NCBI GenBank assembly: GCA_020698575.1
Contig: CM036250.1
Span: 26,239,500 to 26,303,499 of the forward strand
Origin: Bostrychus sinensis
Lineage: Eukaryota > Chordata > Actinopteri > Gobiiformes > Eleotridae
Direction of reading: 5' to 3'
Length of the DNA: 64,000 nucleotides
Positions 36,838 to 49,600 of the stretch are shown one piece after another. The stretch's first letter is position 1. The number at the start of each line of letters is the position of its first letter. The translations under genes were made by a program, and so were the position numbers. Under the pieces are notes generated by a model. The model worked only from the letters and a program-made list of their open reading frames with translations, was not told the origin of the DNA and did no database searches.

Positions 36838-37331
36838 GTGTTGTCTTCTGACTTTCCATTTCAGGACTACATTTGCCCTGTTGAAAACCTTGTATTCATT
36901 TTATGTGACCACTGAAAATGCCACGTTGTTGAATCCATATCTCATTTCTATGTATTGTTTTTTCTCTATTGACCAAACGTGAATGAGTGCAGCGTGAAAA
37001 CTCAAGACTGGACTCCAAAAAAAGTACTCTTGCTAGGATCTAAGACAGTGACACAATGAATATAGTAACCAGATGATGCTAATAATATTAAAGCATTATT
37101 TTATTTATTTTATTTTTCTTATCTTTTTAATGATTAAAAATAGGTTGTTTGTGGAGCAGATGCATAGAAGATAGATGTAAACCATTTTGACACTATAAAA
37201 TGGGAGGTGTGCCATAAATGGCACAGTACATGATAGAGGAGTAGAGTTTTTCTGTTTTTAGCATGGAGTGGTAATGTTGGCATCTGTCGAAAAGATGTGT
37301 GGATAAATGAGTATCTGATGTACTGTTGTAA

Positions 37332-37337
37332 AATAAA
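37332..37337 (+). terminator. Candidate poly(A) signal for dnajc5
   Basis: AATAAA followed within 30-50 bases by a CCTGTGTTTTCTTC-type pyrimidine/GT-rich element. This is the best termination candidate before the next gene. Confidence 0.5.
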
Positions 37338-37360
37338 TGTTTCTCATGCTTCACGACCTC

Positions 37361-39209
37361 CTGTTCCCTGTGTTTTCTTCTTTACTTGTCTCTGTATTAC
37401 TTAGGCAAATTTTAAAAGGGTCACAATAGTCAACTATTTTACCACTAAATATAAAGTATGGTTCCCTAACAACTAACAATTGGGCAGGGATAAAAGGGGG
37501 GAAAACAAATGATAAAGAAAATAAATATTGTATCTAATAAATCATCACTAAGCACAGATTACAAACAAAAACTTCCAAGCAAATGTAAATCACTACAAAA
37601 TGTATGATCACAAAAGAATATTTCTGTCCTTGGTCACATTTTTCTGACTGAATCTGAGTGAATTTTCAGATTTATCTATCTTGCCTAATTGCTGCCACTT
37701 CCTAAAAACGTTATTAAATCCATAAACCAGGCAAATTGTAATTTTATTTGGAAAGGGGAAACTTATAAGCCTATATTGGAAAGGTGTCATGGTAAAAGAC
37801 TATGATGAAGGGGGACTTAATTAAAAATAAATTGGCTCAGATGATGAGCTTTTATAATGAATGAAAAAAACGTTGGTTCCACATTCCTTACCTTACGAAA
37901 TGCATAAGAAAGTTAGAGGAATACATTTTTTGCTTAAATGTAAGTTATCAATCACCTCAATCAACAACTGATATAGTATTTTCGAAAAGTAGTAAAATAT
38001 AATTTTTACAGGATTAAACTTTATGGGAGTCACAATTTTTTTCATTATAAAGGAAGTGTTGGAGGTTGGACTGAGGACCTTGGTGAGTTAGCACGGTATG
38101 TCATTTCTCAATTTGAAAATGTATTTATATTTTAGTTAAAATATAAATGTTTATAGTCCTAGTAATCGATAAATGTCTTTGAAGTTTTTATAACTGTCTT
38201 TTTTTATGTACCGTTTAATTATTTAATTTACTGGCGTCGTGGTAAAGGTGAATGTTACCCAAGCTAGTTAGCATGCTAACTAAACTAGCAATTAGGATAT
38301 AGGCTACAGCAGCCATTCCCAAAGTCAGGAGTGTCGCCATTAAATATCTGAAAATTCTACACGGACCCCTTTCTTAAAAAAAATACCAAAAAAAGTAATG
38401 TTTTTCTCCATATTCTATAAAACCGTTACAAAAACAATGACTTGTTTAAAGTAATATTTTTTTAAGAAGTATATAATTCATAATGATTAATAATTCATTT
38501 CAAACTCAATTTCTTTTTCTGTACTTAATATAGACAGCCTCTGGGGGCCGCCCTGAAGTACCTCATCAGACCTCCAGGGGGCCTCGGAGGAGTGAGGGGG
38601 CCCAATTTGGGAACCACTGCTACAGTAAAGGTAGTTTGATAGCATTCTTGATTATACAGTATGTCAGTGTAGTACTATGGTGTAAGTAACTGTATATATA
38701 GTCCTGTATAAAAAAACAGGATATATAAACATTCTACTGCTTAGTCTTAGTAAGTTCAAGTATACAAATTCTCAGGTTTTGTGTGTGTCAGCCTGATAAA
38801 ACCTTTCTGTGAGACAACTATTCCACAGTCAATGGAGACAGTGTCGAAAATAAGTCATGCGTTCCAATTAGATCTAAAAAAATTAGAATATACACATATT
38901 TATGATTACCCTATTTGATACTGTGTTTTGTTATACTAAGTCCAATTAAGACGCTGGAGCAAAATAGCTCTTCCAAACATAGCAATATCTAAATTAGTGT
39001 TTTGATATGAGTTGTGTATCTTGATGATAGCCTTTATTTGTGATATAAATTAAACGTGGTAATGAGTAGAAGGTATTAAAAAGCCACAGTTTGCGCCTCC
39101 TGTCCCGGGTCGACAGGGTGAACAGGGGTGTAACTGTAGAAAGAGCACAAGCCGGCAGGGTCTTAATCTGTCCACATACCAGCCCCTGCCTCATATGGTC
39201 TGCGTGTGC

Positions 39210-39285
<76 letters not shown>

Positions 39286-39336
39286 CAGAACTGAAATCTG
39301 AACCATCTTAAATCTGTGCTTCTCTCTCTGTCACAG
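37361..39336. other. Intergenic region between dnajc5 and the MuRF TRIM gene
   Basis: AT-rich and without a supportable gene. Around 38300-38630 is a dispersed-repeat-like pair of segments, including GGGGGCCCAATTTGGGAACC. A composite microsatellite lies at 39212-39285. The promoter of the downstream TRIM gene should be here but has no recognisable motif beyond this repeat. Confidence 0.4.
39212..39285 (+). repeat. (TG)n(AG)n composite microsatellite
   Basis: About 27 TG units run directly into about 10 AG units, roughly 50 bases before a possible first exon of the TRIM gene. Confidence 0.96.
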
Positions 39337-40041
39337 GTCTGCTGCAGTGAATGGCGAGGAAGCTGCGAACAAACAGAAAACTTTTTGAATAAGTGGTCAT
39401 AAGAATAAACAGAGAAAGAAGGATATAAGGAAGAGGTAGAGGTAGAAAAAAGATGGAGTAATTGATCTTGAACTCCTGTCTCGGCACCATTTAAAGTCTT
39501 CTACAGAAGCTGGACTACAAATTGTGAACCATATATTTTATCTTCAGTGTCCTATGATGCGTTGAAGCGAATCTATTCAAAATACTGGATATACTTTTGT
39601 TGTGTTTTTCTTCTGGACTTGTCACATTTTGAAATTGACCCTTAGCCTTGAAGACAGGCTCTTACTTAAGCTGACAGCTGATGCTTGGATCCACTGAGGG
39701 AATTTCCACATCTGACACACATCTCGGCTCAAGTCAACAACTCTGCAACACTTACTCAGCACTTAATGCACTTGATCAATACATATGAAATTACCTTTTC
39801 TTTTCTTTTTGAAAGACAATAGTTTGTGAAATTGGTTCTGATGACATTTTTGTCTTAGTATCCTGCAATTCATATTTTTTAAACATTTAACATTTTGTAT
39901 GACCATTGATGAAAAAATGCAACATATTTTACACAATACCAGCTTGTTCTATATTCAAGAAAAGAAGTAGGCTGCCTGAAAAACTTTGACTGAGACAGAA
40001 TTTAAGGCAGTATAAAGAACTTTTGTCTGGATCACAGTAAG
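39337..40041 (+). other. Possible non-coding 5' exon of the MuRF TRIM gene
   Basis: An acceptor-like CTCTGTCACAG ends at 39336 and a good donor (AAG followed by GTGAGT) starts at 40042. The coding ATG exon begins after an acceptor (TTTATTTTAG, ending at 40604). The interval has no long frame. It may instead begin at a transcription start inside this span. Inferred from splice motifs only. Confidence 0.35.
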
Positions 40042-40637
40042 GTGAGTTGGACATGGGATGATTTCTTGTTTTTGCCTTTTATTTGTGAATTCTATTTATA
40101 TATTTTATGAAACCTATGTAAGTTTGACATATCCTTTTTGTTATGTGCATTTAACTCAACACATTGCCTGTAACATTGATATATAAAAGGCGTTTATAGG
40201 CTACTTTTTAGGTTGACATCTAGATCTAGGGTTAAAAATATTTAAAATGATGTAAATAGAAATGTTTTTTAGCTGGAACACACCTTGCATTTGTCTCTTT
40301 ACAAATCACATAGTTCAATCAAACCTTGTTGATGGCCTGTTACACTGTTTACCACAACTACACAGAGCACACATCATCAAGTATCAAGTTTAGGTTCCTA
40401 ATGATTTTGTTTCACTTTTTTATGAGAACATATGGCATATTTACTCTGTGATTTACTGTGATTTGTCAGTTACATAAATTCAATTGAATAATGTTATGTT
40501 ACTGACATAAATGCTGTTCACTTTACTGTATAACTAAAGCTTAATATTAAAGATTGATTTTAGGCGGTTTTAGCTAATATCATATAAAATATTGTTTATT
40601 TTAGGGACAGCAGAAGTAGTTGAAGTCCGCTGGAGCC

Positions 40638-43600
40638 ATGTCGTTGTCTGCGGACCTGAGCTGTCTTCAGACCGGAGCCGGAGCTGAACGGGAGGCAGCT
40701 CTGGCCTCTTTAGAGAAACAGCTGATCTGTCCCATCTGTCTGGAGATCTTCAACAAACCTGTAGTGATCCTGCCCTGCCAACACAACCTCTGCAGGAAGT
40801 GTGCCAACGAGCTTTATCAAGTATGTCAAAAAGCATTTAACCATACATTAATATGTAGTACTAGGTATAGAGGCAGTCTATGGTTTGTGAGGAAGTAACT
40901 ACATCTTTGGAAATTTAGTATTTGTATAGAATTTTGGCAGATACAAAAGTTTTATGAAAATAGATAATAACTCTTACACCTCTGATATTATCACCCATAA
41001 GTGCAAAAAATCACAATACTATAATTTAAATGCTCATTTGCATTAGTGTTGTTTTTATGTTCATATAAAACCAGTACTCAGCCCTTGGCAATATAGAGGT
41101 CTGTTCTTCATGTTTGACTTTATCCGCTGCAGTCCGAATTTCCATTTCCCCCAGTTCCTTTGGTTTTATTGATTGAGAATATTTCACTGTAAATTAAGAT
41201 TAGCAAGGACGTTGAGACACATTCACAAAATGTGCACAAAATGTAGTACTTGGACATCCCTCAACCTAGTTCAGAGCATAGCCTTGATTTCTTTATTGTG
41301 AGAGAGTGCGTGCTTTTTATTTATTGTCTTGCACTTTGGGATCTAATATGTTGGTGGATTTAAATGGCTGCTGTCTGTCTGCTTCTGTCCTTGCCTCTCT
41401 GTGTTTTTGTTTTTGTCTTACCACCCCCATCCACAATTGTGTGACTTTTATTTGACCCACTTTTCTAATATCCAAATACCACATGTTGTATACCTAAAGA
41501 CAGAACTGCATCTTTCACTAACACCCACTGTCACCACAGTGCTGAATGTGTGTGTGGACAGTGGATTATCTGAGTCTAAACTGGGACCAGGGGACATCCA
41601 GCTGGTTTGATCATGAACATGTCAAGCATGTCTCTGACCTATATTTACTGCTATTGTTCAGACAGACCTTATGTTTTGCTGCCATGTTCAAACCAAATGC
41701 TGTAACTAGGATTATACAATGCATAAAAAGTATGTTGTCTATTATTATTTTTGATCTAATTATGGTTTTAATGATTTCAGCTTTTTTGCCACTATTAAAT
41801 GTTAAGGTTTTGACAAATATATGTTAAGCATTGCTGATTAATTACAAAACTAAAAGGTAAAATCAAAGATAAAAGCACTCACAGTTCATATATATATATA
41901 TATGAACTGTGAGTGCTTGTATAACATTTAGTTAAAGTTATAGTTAGTTTAGTTTAGTTAGTTATAAAACTGGAATATGAACGATGTGAGAACAGTAATT
42001 AGTTTTATGAGCACATTAATCAAATGAAGTAAAGAACATTTAACTTCAAGTGTATCTAAACAATATCTTTTTTTTTGTATGCAGAGGTTGTGTAACACAT
42101 CATACAGATCATCATTTGGATGCAATCAGTATGTCTCTAGCAAGATATTAACTAAATAAATCATGACACATTTTTGTCTCATTGGGAATGAAGTAACATG
42201 AAGCATTTTAGCTAAATGTCACATCTGTGTAAGAGGTATTTGCTTTCACACATGTAGCTGTATGTAACCACATGTGAACTAGAAATATAATACACTCCCC
42301 TCAGTGCATGACCTTTGACCCTGTGGTATGGTGTGTCACATTTGGTCACATCACTAGTCTCTAAATTCTAAAATAGTTAAAATACTGTATAGCACAATGA
42401 CCAAAATCAACCCGTTAAAGATGAGCATACATGAAAATATATTGTATCACTAAAGAGCCTTAACTCTGTCTCCTTCACCAAACACAAATACTTTCATGAG
42501 TCTGGATTTCTAATCTGTCAACACATTGGCCCTGGTCTTGTCTCTCTCTCAAGCCATAAAAGTCCTCATAACCTTTAGTCTCAATCATATTTAGTGTTAG
42601 TCTGATCTCCACTACAGCACTACTGTTTAAAATAATGCATTTAGTCAGAGCATAGCCACAGGTGTTTGTCCCTACTCAGCTCTGGTAGATCCTCCTCAGG
42701 CCCAGCAGCAGCTGAGGCTTATTACAGACCACTATTTCAAGACATTCTCTCTGCTCCCTCCACTGTCTCTCATCTGTGCTTTCCCTCACTCCCTCTGTCT
42801 CTCTGCTGCTCTGTGAATACTTCTCTACAGTGGCTGTCTGTTTACTATAGAAAAATAAACCACAGTGGTTAATAATTTGTCAGTATACTGTGCAGCACTT
42901 TAGTTTTGTCACTGTTTTAATTTTGAATAGATAGATTTTACATATACTTCAGAATTAATTGTACTTAACAGATCTTATTTGAGATCTGGATTTGGTCAGG
43001 TTGTTATGCTTTTGCTCCCCTGAGATGAGTCTGTGTTTTATTTTTACTTTGTTTAGGGAATAACAGTTGAGTGTTTACAGGCCTCAAACCAGCTCTGACC
43101 TCACTCGGGGAGACATTTGGAGCATTTAACACATTCTTCTTCGGTCACCTCAAATCTTTATAATTAAAATTTCAAAATGCAGCTGCTGGGTGTTGAAAAG
43201 AGTTTGGGAGATTTGCTGCTTGTGATTTGAATATGGCAACAGTTACTACCTGTCTACTTCATGTTCATGTCGTAGCATCTTTATTCTCCAACCATGCTAA
43301 CTGATGGACTGACAAATATCTTTGCATTGTTTGGACTTTGTCTGCCTCACAGCTAGAAGATTATTGTGGGCTGAGGCCTGACTTACACTGCTCAAGGCAA
43401 ATAGCAGGAACTGACTCTCCCCACTCATAACCCCTAATAAGAACAAGTGTCACTGGAGTAACCATCACTTGCCAGTAAAGGCACTTTTAAAATTAAATGG
43501 GAAAATATCAAAATCTAACTACAAGAACTATGACAACAGAAAACCCAAGAACAAGGCAATTTGTGAACTGTGTCAAACGTCATTAAGCAAATCAACCCTA

Positions 43601-46600
43601 TACATTTTAAATACTGTGTGTGTGTTTGCAGCCCTCCCTGTTCCAGGCTCGGACCACCATGCTTGTGAACAGCGGTCGTTTTCGGTGTCCGTCCTGTCGA
43701 CATGAGGTGGTGCTGGATCGACATGGAGTCTACGGTCTGCAACGAAACCTGCTGGTGGAAAACATCATTGATGTTTACAAACAGGAAGTCTGCAAAAGCA
43801 TTGCTATAAGGTGAAGGTCACAACATAGTTCACACTGGGAAAAGAGTAGAACGGGGAGAGGTTGGGAAGGAGAAGTGAAGGTTGACTCCAAGAACCCTGA
43901 TTGTCGTTGCTGCAGTAAACCAGGTGTCATCATTTTTTCTTTGAACAATTATTTTACAGCTGTCCTTTGCTCTTTTTCATACAATTTTGAAATAGCTCAA
44001 CTGCTCAACTCCTGTATTATGTTACCTGTTCTAGAGGGTAGTTAATTGGGGGATTTCTTGCTTTAATGAAATGACATAGCAAAACAGAATTTAAAATACA
44101 TGAATGTAATAAAACAAAGCTGGTTTTATAAAAACTGTGACCGCACACCTCTGGTTCTGGAAGTAAATTTCCCATTAATTTTTCACATTGACTGTGTGAA
44201 ACATCTCTATATTCAGAGACAGAGGCTAATCGGATATGGGGTAACTCATGACCATAACAAATTTCATTTCAGTAAAAAAAAAAAAAGAAAAAGTAAATTC
44301 TGAGTATTTTATCTCCCCAGTCCCCCTCCTCCACCTCCTCTTCCACCTCCTGAGCTGGCTCAGGCCACATGTTCAGATCATGAAGGAGAGAAAGTCAACA
44401 TCTACTGCCTCACCTGTCGAGTGCCCACCTGCTCACTCTGCAAAGTGTTCGGAGCCCACCAGTCCTGCAAGGTGGCTCAACTGACAGACGTCTACCAGCA
44501 GCAAAAGGTTTAATCTTATATAGATAACTAAAACACTACTTATGTGGCTTTAAATAGGTCAGACTAATAGCTCTGTTGTGGTTCTTTTGCCCTAGGATGA
44601 GTTGAATGAAGGGCTGAACTCTCTGGCAGAACACGGCAACAAAATCCAGGCTTTGATTGATGAACTTAATCAGATGTGTAGTGATTTAGAGGTATGCAAA
44701 ACAACAGTGGGACCTTGGGACCTAATGTTTTCCATTTTTACAATCTTGTCTACAACTTAGCCTTAGTCTCATCATAATCCTCACTCCACAACTTGCTAAG
44801 TTGCCACCAGTTAAGGATCTCTGCACTACAGCTTTCTTTTTTTTTATTTTTCATGACTTTGGCTTTAGTAGCATTTGATAATGTGGTTTGGCTAAACTGA
44901 TTACCATATAATTTATGTATAGTGCTCTAAATAAAATGTTCTGTGCATTATTCAGGAAGCATATAAGGTGCAGAAGCAGACTGTCTCTGAAAAGTTTGAC
45001 CGCATGTTTTCCATTCTGGAGGAGAGACGCAAGGTAAACTAAATAAAAAACAAACATGGTATTATAAATACACTTAGGCACTAGCTATGTTACTGATGTT
45101 ATCAAATATTTTTAAACAACTTCATATTTCCATGTTTGTATCCTATGCCTCTGTGTAGTCAATGACAGAGGACATCAGCGCAGAGGAGGAGGAGAAGTTG
45201 GGCCGGGCCCAGGCGTTGCTGCGGTGTTATGGAGACGCAGTCATAGCCAACACTAAACTGGTGGAGACAGCCCAAAGCAGCATGGAAGACCCCGATTCAG
45301 TTGCATTTGTCCAGGTCAGACAGTGTCCTAAATCTAATCTGTTTCCTCTTACACTGACATATAAAAATGTTTTAGAGACAAAAATTAGGACTATAAGCAT
45401 TTAGCTATAATGTTTGAAATACCATTATGTTTAGGTAGAGGGGCTCCACCTTAAGAGGGCTTCTAAATTTCAATAAAATAATGGGAAATGTCTAAACTAA
45501 CTTATTGTTTTTAAGAAAAATGACAAACCATGAGTGCAAAGGAATATATATAAATCAACACTGATGTGTGACAGTACAACTTTTCCAAATGTCGATCAAA
45601 TAATATTAATCAGTTGGTTTGTAAATACTGTTACTATTAAGTTTATCTCTTTGTCTGCACTAATAGTGAAACATTTATGTTTTGCTTGTCTGTTAAATAC
45701 CGCCAACTGTGCCAGTACATAAAATAATCTTTTATTGTCTCTCTAATCAGAGCTCGAGAGAATTCATAGAGAAGTAAGTATCAAGATTTGAAAAACCAAT
45801 ACAATAGTTATACTTTTTTACTAAACATTATGTACTGCGCCTCTTCATGTAAATATCTTATACATTCTCCCTACCCCCTGCCCTTAGGTTGATAGCAGCA
45901 AATGCCTCGTGTCCTACAGAGACACTGGACCCAGATGATGAAAACTTGAGCCATTATCAATATAACTTCAGCCAACAGTACAGAGCCCTGCTCAGCCTAG
46001 ACTTTCCCAAAGGTAACATCTGAAAGGCGGCACATGTTTATAGAGAAATTATTTGGCTATTAGGCCCACATCAATTCAACTGCTACAGCATTTTTCAATG
46101 ATGGACTGAAAAATATTGTGCTGTGTAAATGAGGTAATCTTATCTGTGTTTTTATTTCTGTCTACAAGAACAGTTTAAAAATGGTTTTGAGCTTGAGTTA
46201 AAGGCCAGTGATAGAGACGTTTACAACTTTGTTGCTAAAAATAACCTGTACATGTCAGACCTGATAGAGTTATTAATCACTACTTGGAAGTGTTTACACC
46301 TCAACATCAGTTTATCAGGAGGTTTGAATGGAAACAGAAATTAAACCTAATGTTTTATTATTGTACAATTTATGAATTTGAATCCTATTAGAATATTTAA
46401 CAGTTTGATCATATGGTCATGCCATAATGGTAAAACAGCTTTTGTTGCTTGTCGACTACATTTCAGGGGGGAAATTGTTGACAAATGTTGACAAAACATA
46501 TATATTATATAATAATATTATTAGTAGAAGTAAGTGTACTTTCACTTGAGTATAGACTTTTGACTACTTCACACAGCGCCTGCTTCCTCCCATTGTGCCA

Positions 46601-49600
46601 GGGATATGCATCTCTAAGTGAACAAGTGATCCTAAATATCTCTCACTGTTAGCCCTTTTCTTTGGCCATTTTCTATGCCTTAGGCCCAAAGTAGCAGTGA
46701 TAGGCTCTAGTCCCCTTGTGACTCCCAGTGGGAACATGTGCTAGTCAATTAATGGATGAGAGTCTGTGAGGCATAGTTCCAAAGTAGTTTATGCTGTATA
46801 TATTTTTTCTAATGAATGCTATGCCACTTTAATATCAAACTTAACGCTATGTTCTTGTGTCTCTGTAGCTGAAGAGGATGTCCCGGAGGAGCCAGAGTCT
46901 GAATCAGAGTCAGAAGAGACAGAAGAGACAGAAGAGACAGAAGAGACAGAAGAGACAGACAACACAGACCCTACAATTAATGAGGAAACATCTGTACATT
47001 ACATCGAATCTCATTCACAAACTGTAAAAGACTCTCCTCTAATCACCCCGCCAGAGCCCGTTCTGGTGCAGGATACTGAGGCGGAGGATCCTGTGCTGCA
47101 GCGGGACACAGAGCACACAGAGTTAAGGCACAGAGGAACAGATCAAAGTAAGATACAGAGAGAAGAGAAAATAGAGGAAAGGCACCAAACTCCAACAGAG
47201 CGACCGATGTCTCCTGCAGCAGTGAAGGAGGAGGGCATGACCACACTACAGGTACAGTACCATCAGTCTGGGGGCAGCCTTTTCATTTCTCTGACTGGTA
47301 TGAGCATGGATGCTTTACTGTCAGTGTACGTATGTCTCCAAGTGTCAGCGCCATTCTTATGGGTGTACCCCACCCACGTCAAGCACTTAGTTGTTTTAAT
47401 AGATGTAAACAAGGAATCAACTGGTACAAACAGAACTGGATGTGTCCTTGGTACAGCTGTGCCAGGCAGACAGAAAGGTAATGTTAGCTCATTAACTATT
47501 TGTTTAAGTTATATATAAGAATAAAGGGAAGTTCTCTGACAGCAACCCAAAGGATACAAGAAAAAACAACTTGATATAATATTGTATTCTCTGACAGATT
47601 AGACCGATACAATATATTTGTCATTTATTGCCATTTAAGGATGGCAAATCTTGAAACAGCAAGCACAATCAACCTGACTGTGTATTCCTATTCTACCTAC
47701 TGTCTTAGGCCCTTGGTGGCATTGCTCCCATTGGGCTTAAACAAATGTCTGTCCATTTTATTGTCTTCTTTGACTGATCATTTTAAGGAAAAGGAGGCAG
47801 GGTCTGAAGCCAGTGAAACAATGGTACAACCACAGCCTGAGAAAAACAAGCAAGATGTTGCTGATGACAGAGAAGATGAAAAAGCACCATTGGACGAGGA
47901 GACCGACACCTTACTTTATCCTGGATGGTACAAGCGCAGCAGCTGGGGCCAAAATACTCCTGTTATTGAAGAAAACCCTATTAATGCCCATGATACAGTG
48001 GTGAATGAAAGCACGCCAGTAAATGATTCAATAATAGCTGAAGAAGTTGCTGAAATTAAAAAACAAGATGAAGCACAAACTACAGATGTACCTCCAATAA
48101 GCTGTCCTCTACTGGATAGTCAAAATCACTCTCAGGGTAGACCACAATCACCTGATCTAAGTGAAGTGCCTGTAATGGAACCAAACACTGAAGAAAATAC
48201 AGACATTGAGGATTTGCAAGACTGGGAGTGTCTACCAAGTCCTGTGGGCCAAGAATTTGAAGGTGAAGCTAGGGTATCTAGCTGTGTGGAAGATAATGCA
48301 GATAATTCATGCTTAACAGTGGAGGAAAGTACGAGTAGCCCCGGTTTTGAAAACTCTGGGCCGCAGGGAGACATTATTGAAAATACAGAAGTTGGCACAC
48401 AAACGGGACAAGGTCTTCAAGATACAAATGAAGAAATCTCAAGTTGTGGAGATAGTAGTGAGATTTTAAGTAATGACTTTCCTGGAGTTGAGATGGGAGG
48501 TGACAGTGGCCAATCTGATGAAGAAAGTCTCACTGAGGAGGATACATGTGTCAATCAAACTCTAGAAAATCAACAGGAGGAGCCAGAGAGCACAGAACAA
48601 CCTCAAGATCCTAACATAGGAGGAAGTGTTGCTGTTCAGGTCAGTTTTAGCAGATTTTGGTGTGAAAATATCATCATCTTCAAGCAGTCTGCCGCTGTCT
48701 TCATCTGCTGCTGGTGCTGGCTACAGCTCAGAATGCCTCAGTATCTCTCTTGTGTCTTTCACCTGGCTGGCTTAATTCTGCAGCTTTTCACTCTGTTATG
48801 TAAAGTGTTATTGCACCATTGGAAAAGATTTGGATTCATACTTGCTATATATATTTGTTGTCTTCCATTGCTCCTTTTTACAATGCTGAAAGAATACAGG
48901 TTCCATACCAATTTATTCTAGGTATTATGTATTTACAGAAACACTTAAAAGTGGAGACAATCGGCCATTAAAATCTATTATGACCTCTCTTCCTAAACTG
49001 TATGCACAGTCATCCAAACACAACAATGCGCTCACTCCCTCCATCCTGCCATTTGGCATAAGTAGGGAACTGAATATTTGAATAGTTTTTCAAATAAGCA
49101 ATGAATATAACATTGAAAAAAAAAGAGCTGAAAAAATATTCATGTATGATGATTTAATAGCAGTTTTTTGGTATGTGTACATTTTTGCTCATCTTTGATA
49201 TACCCAAGACTCTAATCCCCACCAAACCCCGAATATAGCTCATCTATCTGTTAGCATCATGTTGCGAATAGCTGTGCGAAATAGCCATTTTATGCTCTGT
49301 GCATTCCCCACTGTTGCCAGCAGGGGGCAATATACACCTAATCCAGGATTCTGCTAATTTAAAGTAACAGCTCCCCAAAAAGAATGTTTTCTATATACAT
49401 ATACATTGTTTTAAGTTATAATTTAATGTAAAGGTGTCCAAAACTATTTAAATAATCCTGAAAAAAGCATAATATAGGACCTTTAATAAGTTGTAAATTC
49501 AAGAAATATTAAATTACTGTTAAATTTAACTGTAGGTATTGGCAACCCCCCGCACCCTTTTAGGACAATTTATATTTGACAACCCAAGTTGAATTATTAA

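Larger units (their letters stand above)
33655..37360 (+). other. dnajc5: Probable long 3' UTR of dnajc5
   Basis: AT-rich sequence with no conserved coding frame between the dnajc5 stop and the first good poly(A) signal with a downstream T/GT-rich region (AATAAA at 37332-37337). Long 3' UTRs are usual for DNAJC5. It contains a dispersed-repeat fragment (34281-34390), a (CA)n tract (35549-35577) and a 768-bp inverted-repeat element (36070-36837). A shorter 3' UTR ending earlier cannot be excluded. Confidence 0.5.

Noticed and set aside
43774..43785. Earlier donor (GAA/GTCTGC) in TRIM exon 2
   Set aside because: It would put the B-box exon out of frame; the donor at 43811 (AAG/GTGAAG) keeps the reading frame.
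47252..47518. Read-through of the TRIM exon 9 donor
   Set aside because: The donor (CAG/GTACAG) is good and the extra residues have no composition bias or similarity; treated as intron.
47641..47787. Upstream part of the long frame leading into TRIM exon 10
   Set aside because: Open by chance: the acceptor at 47787 and phase from exon 9 place the real exon start at 47788.
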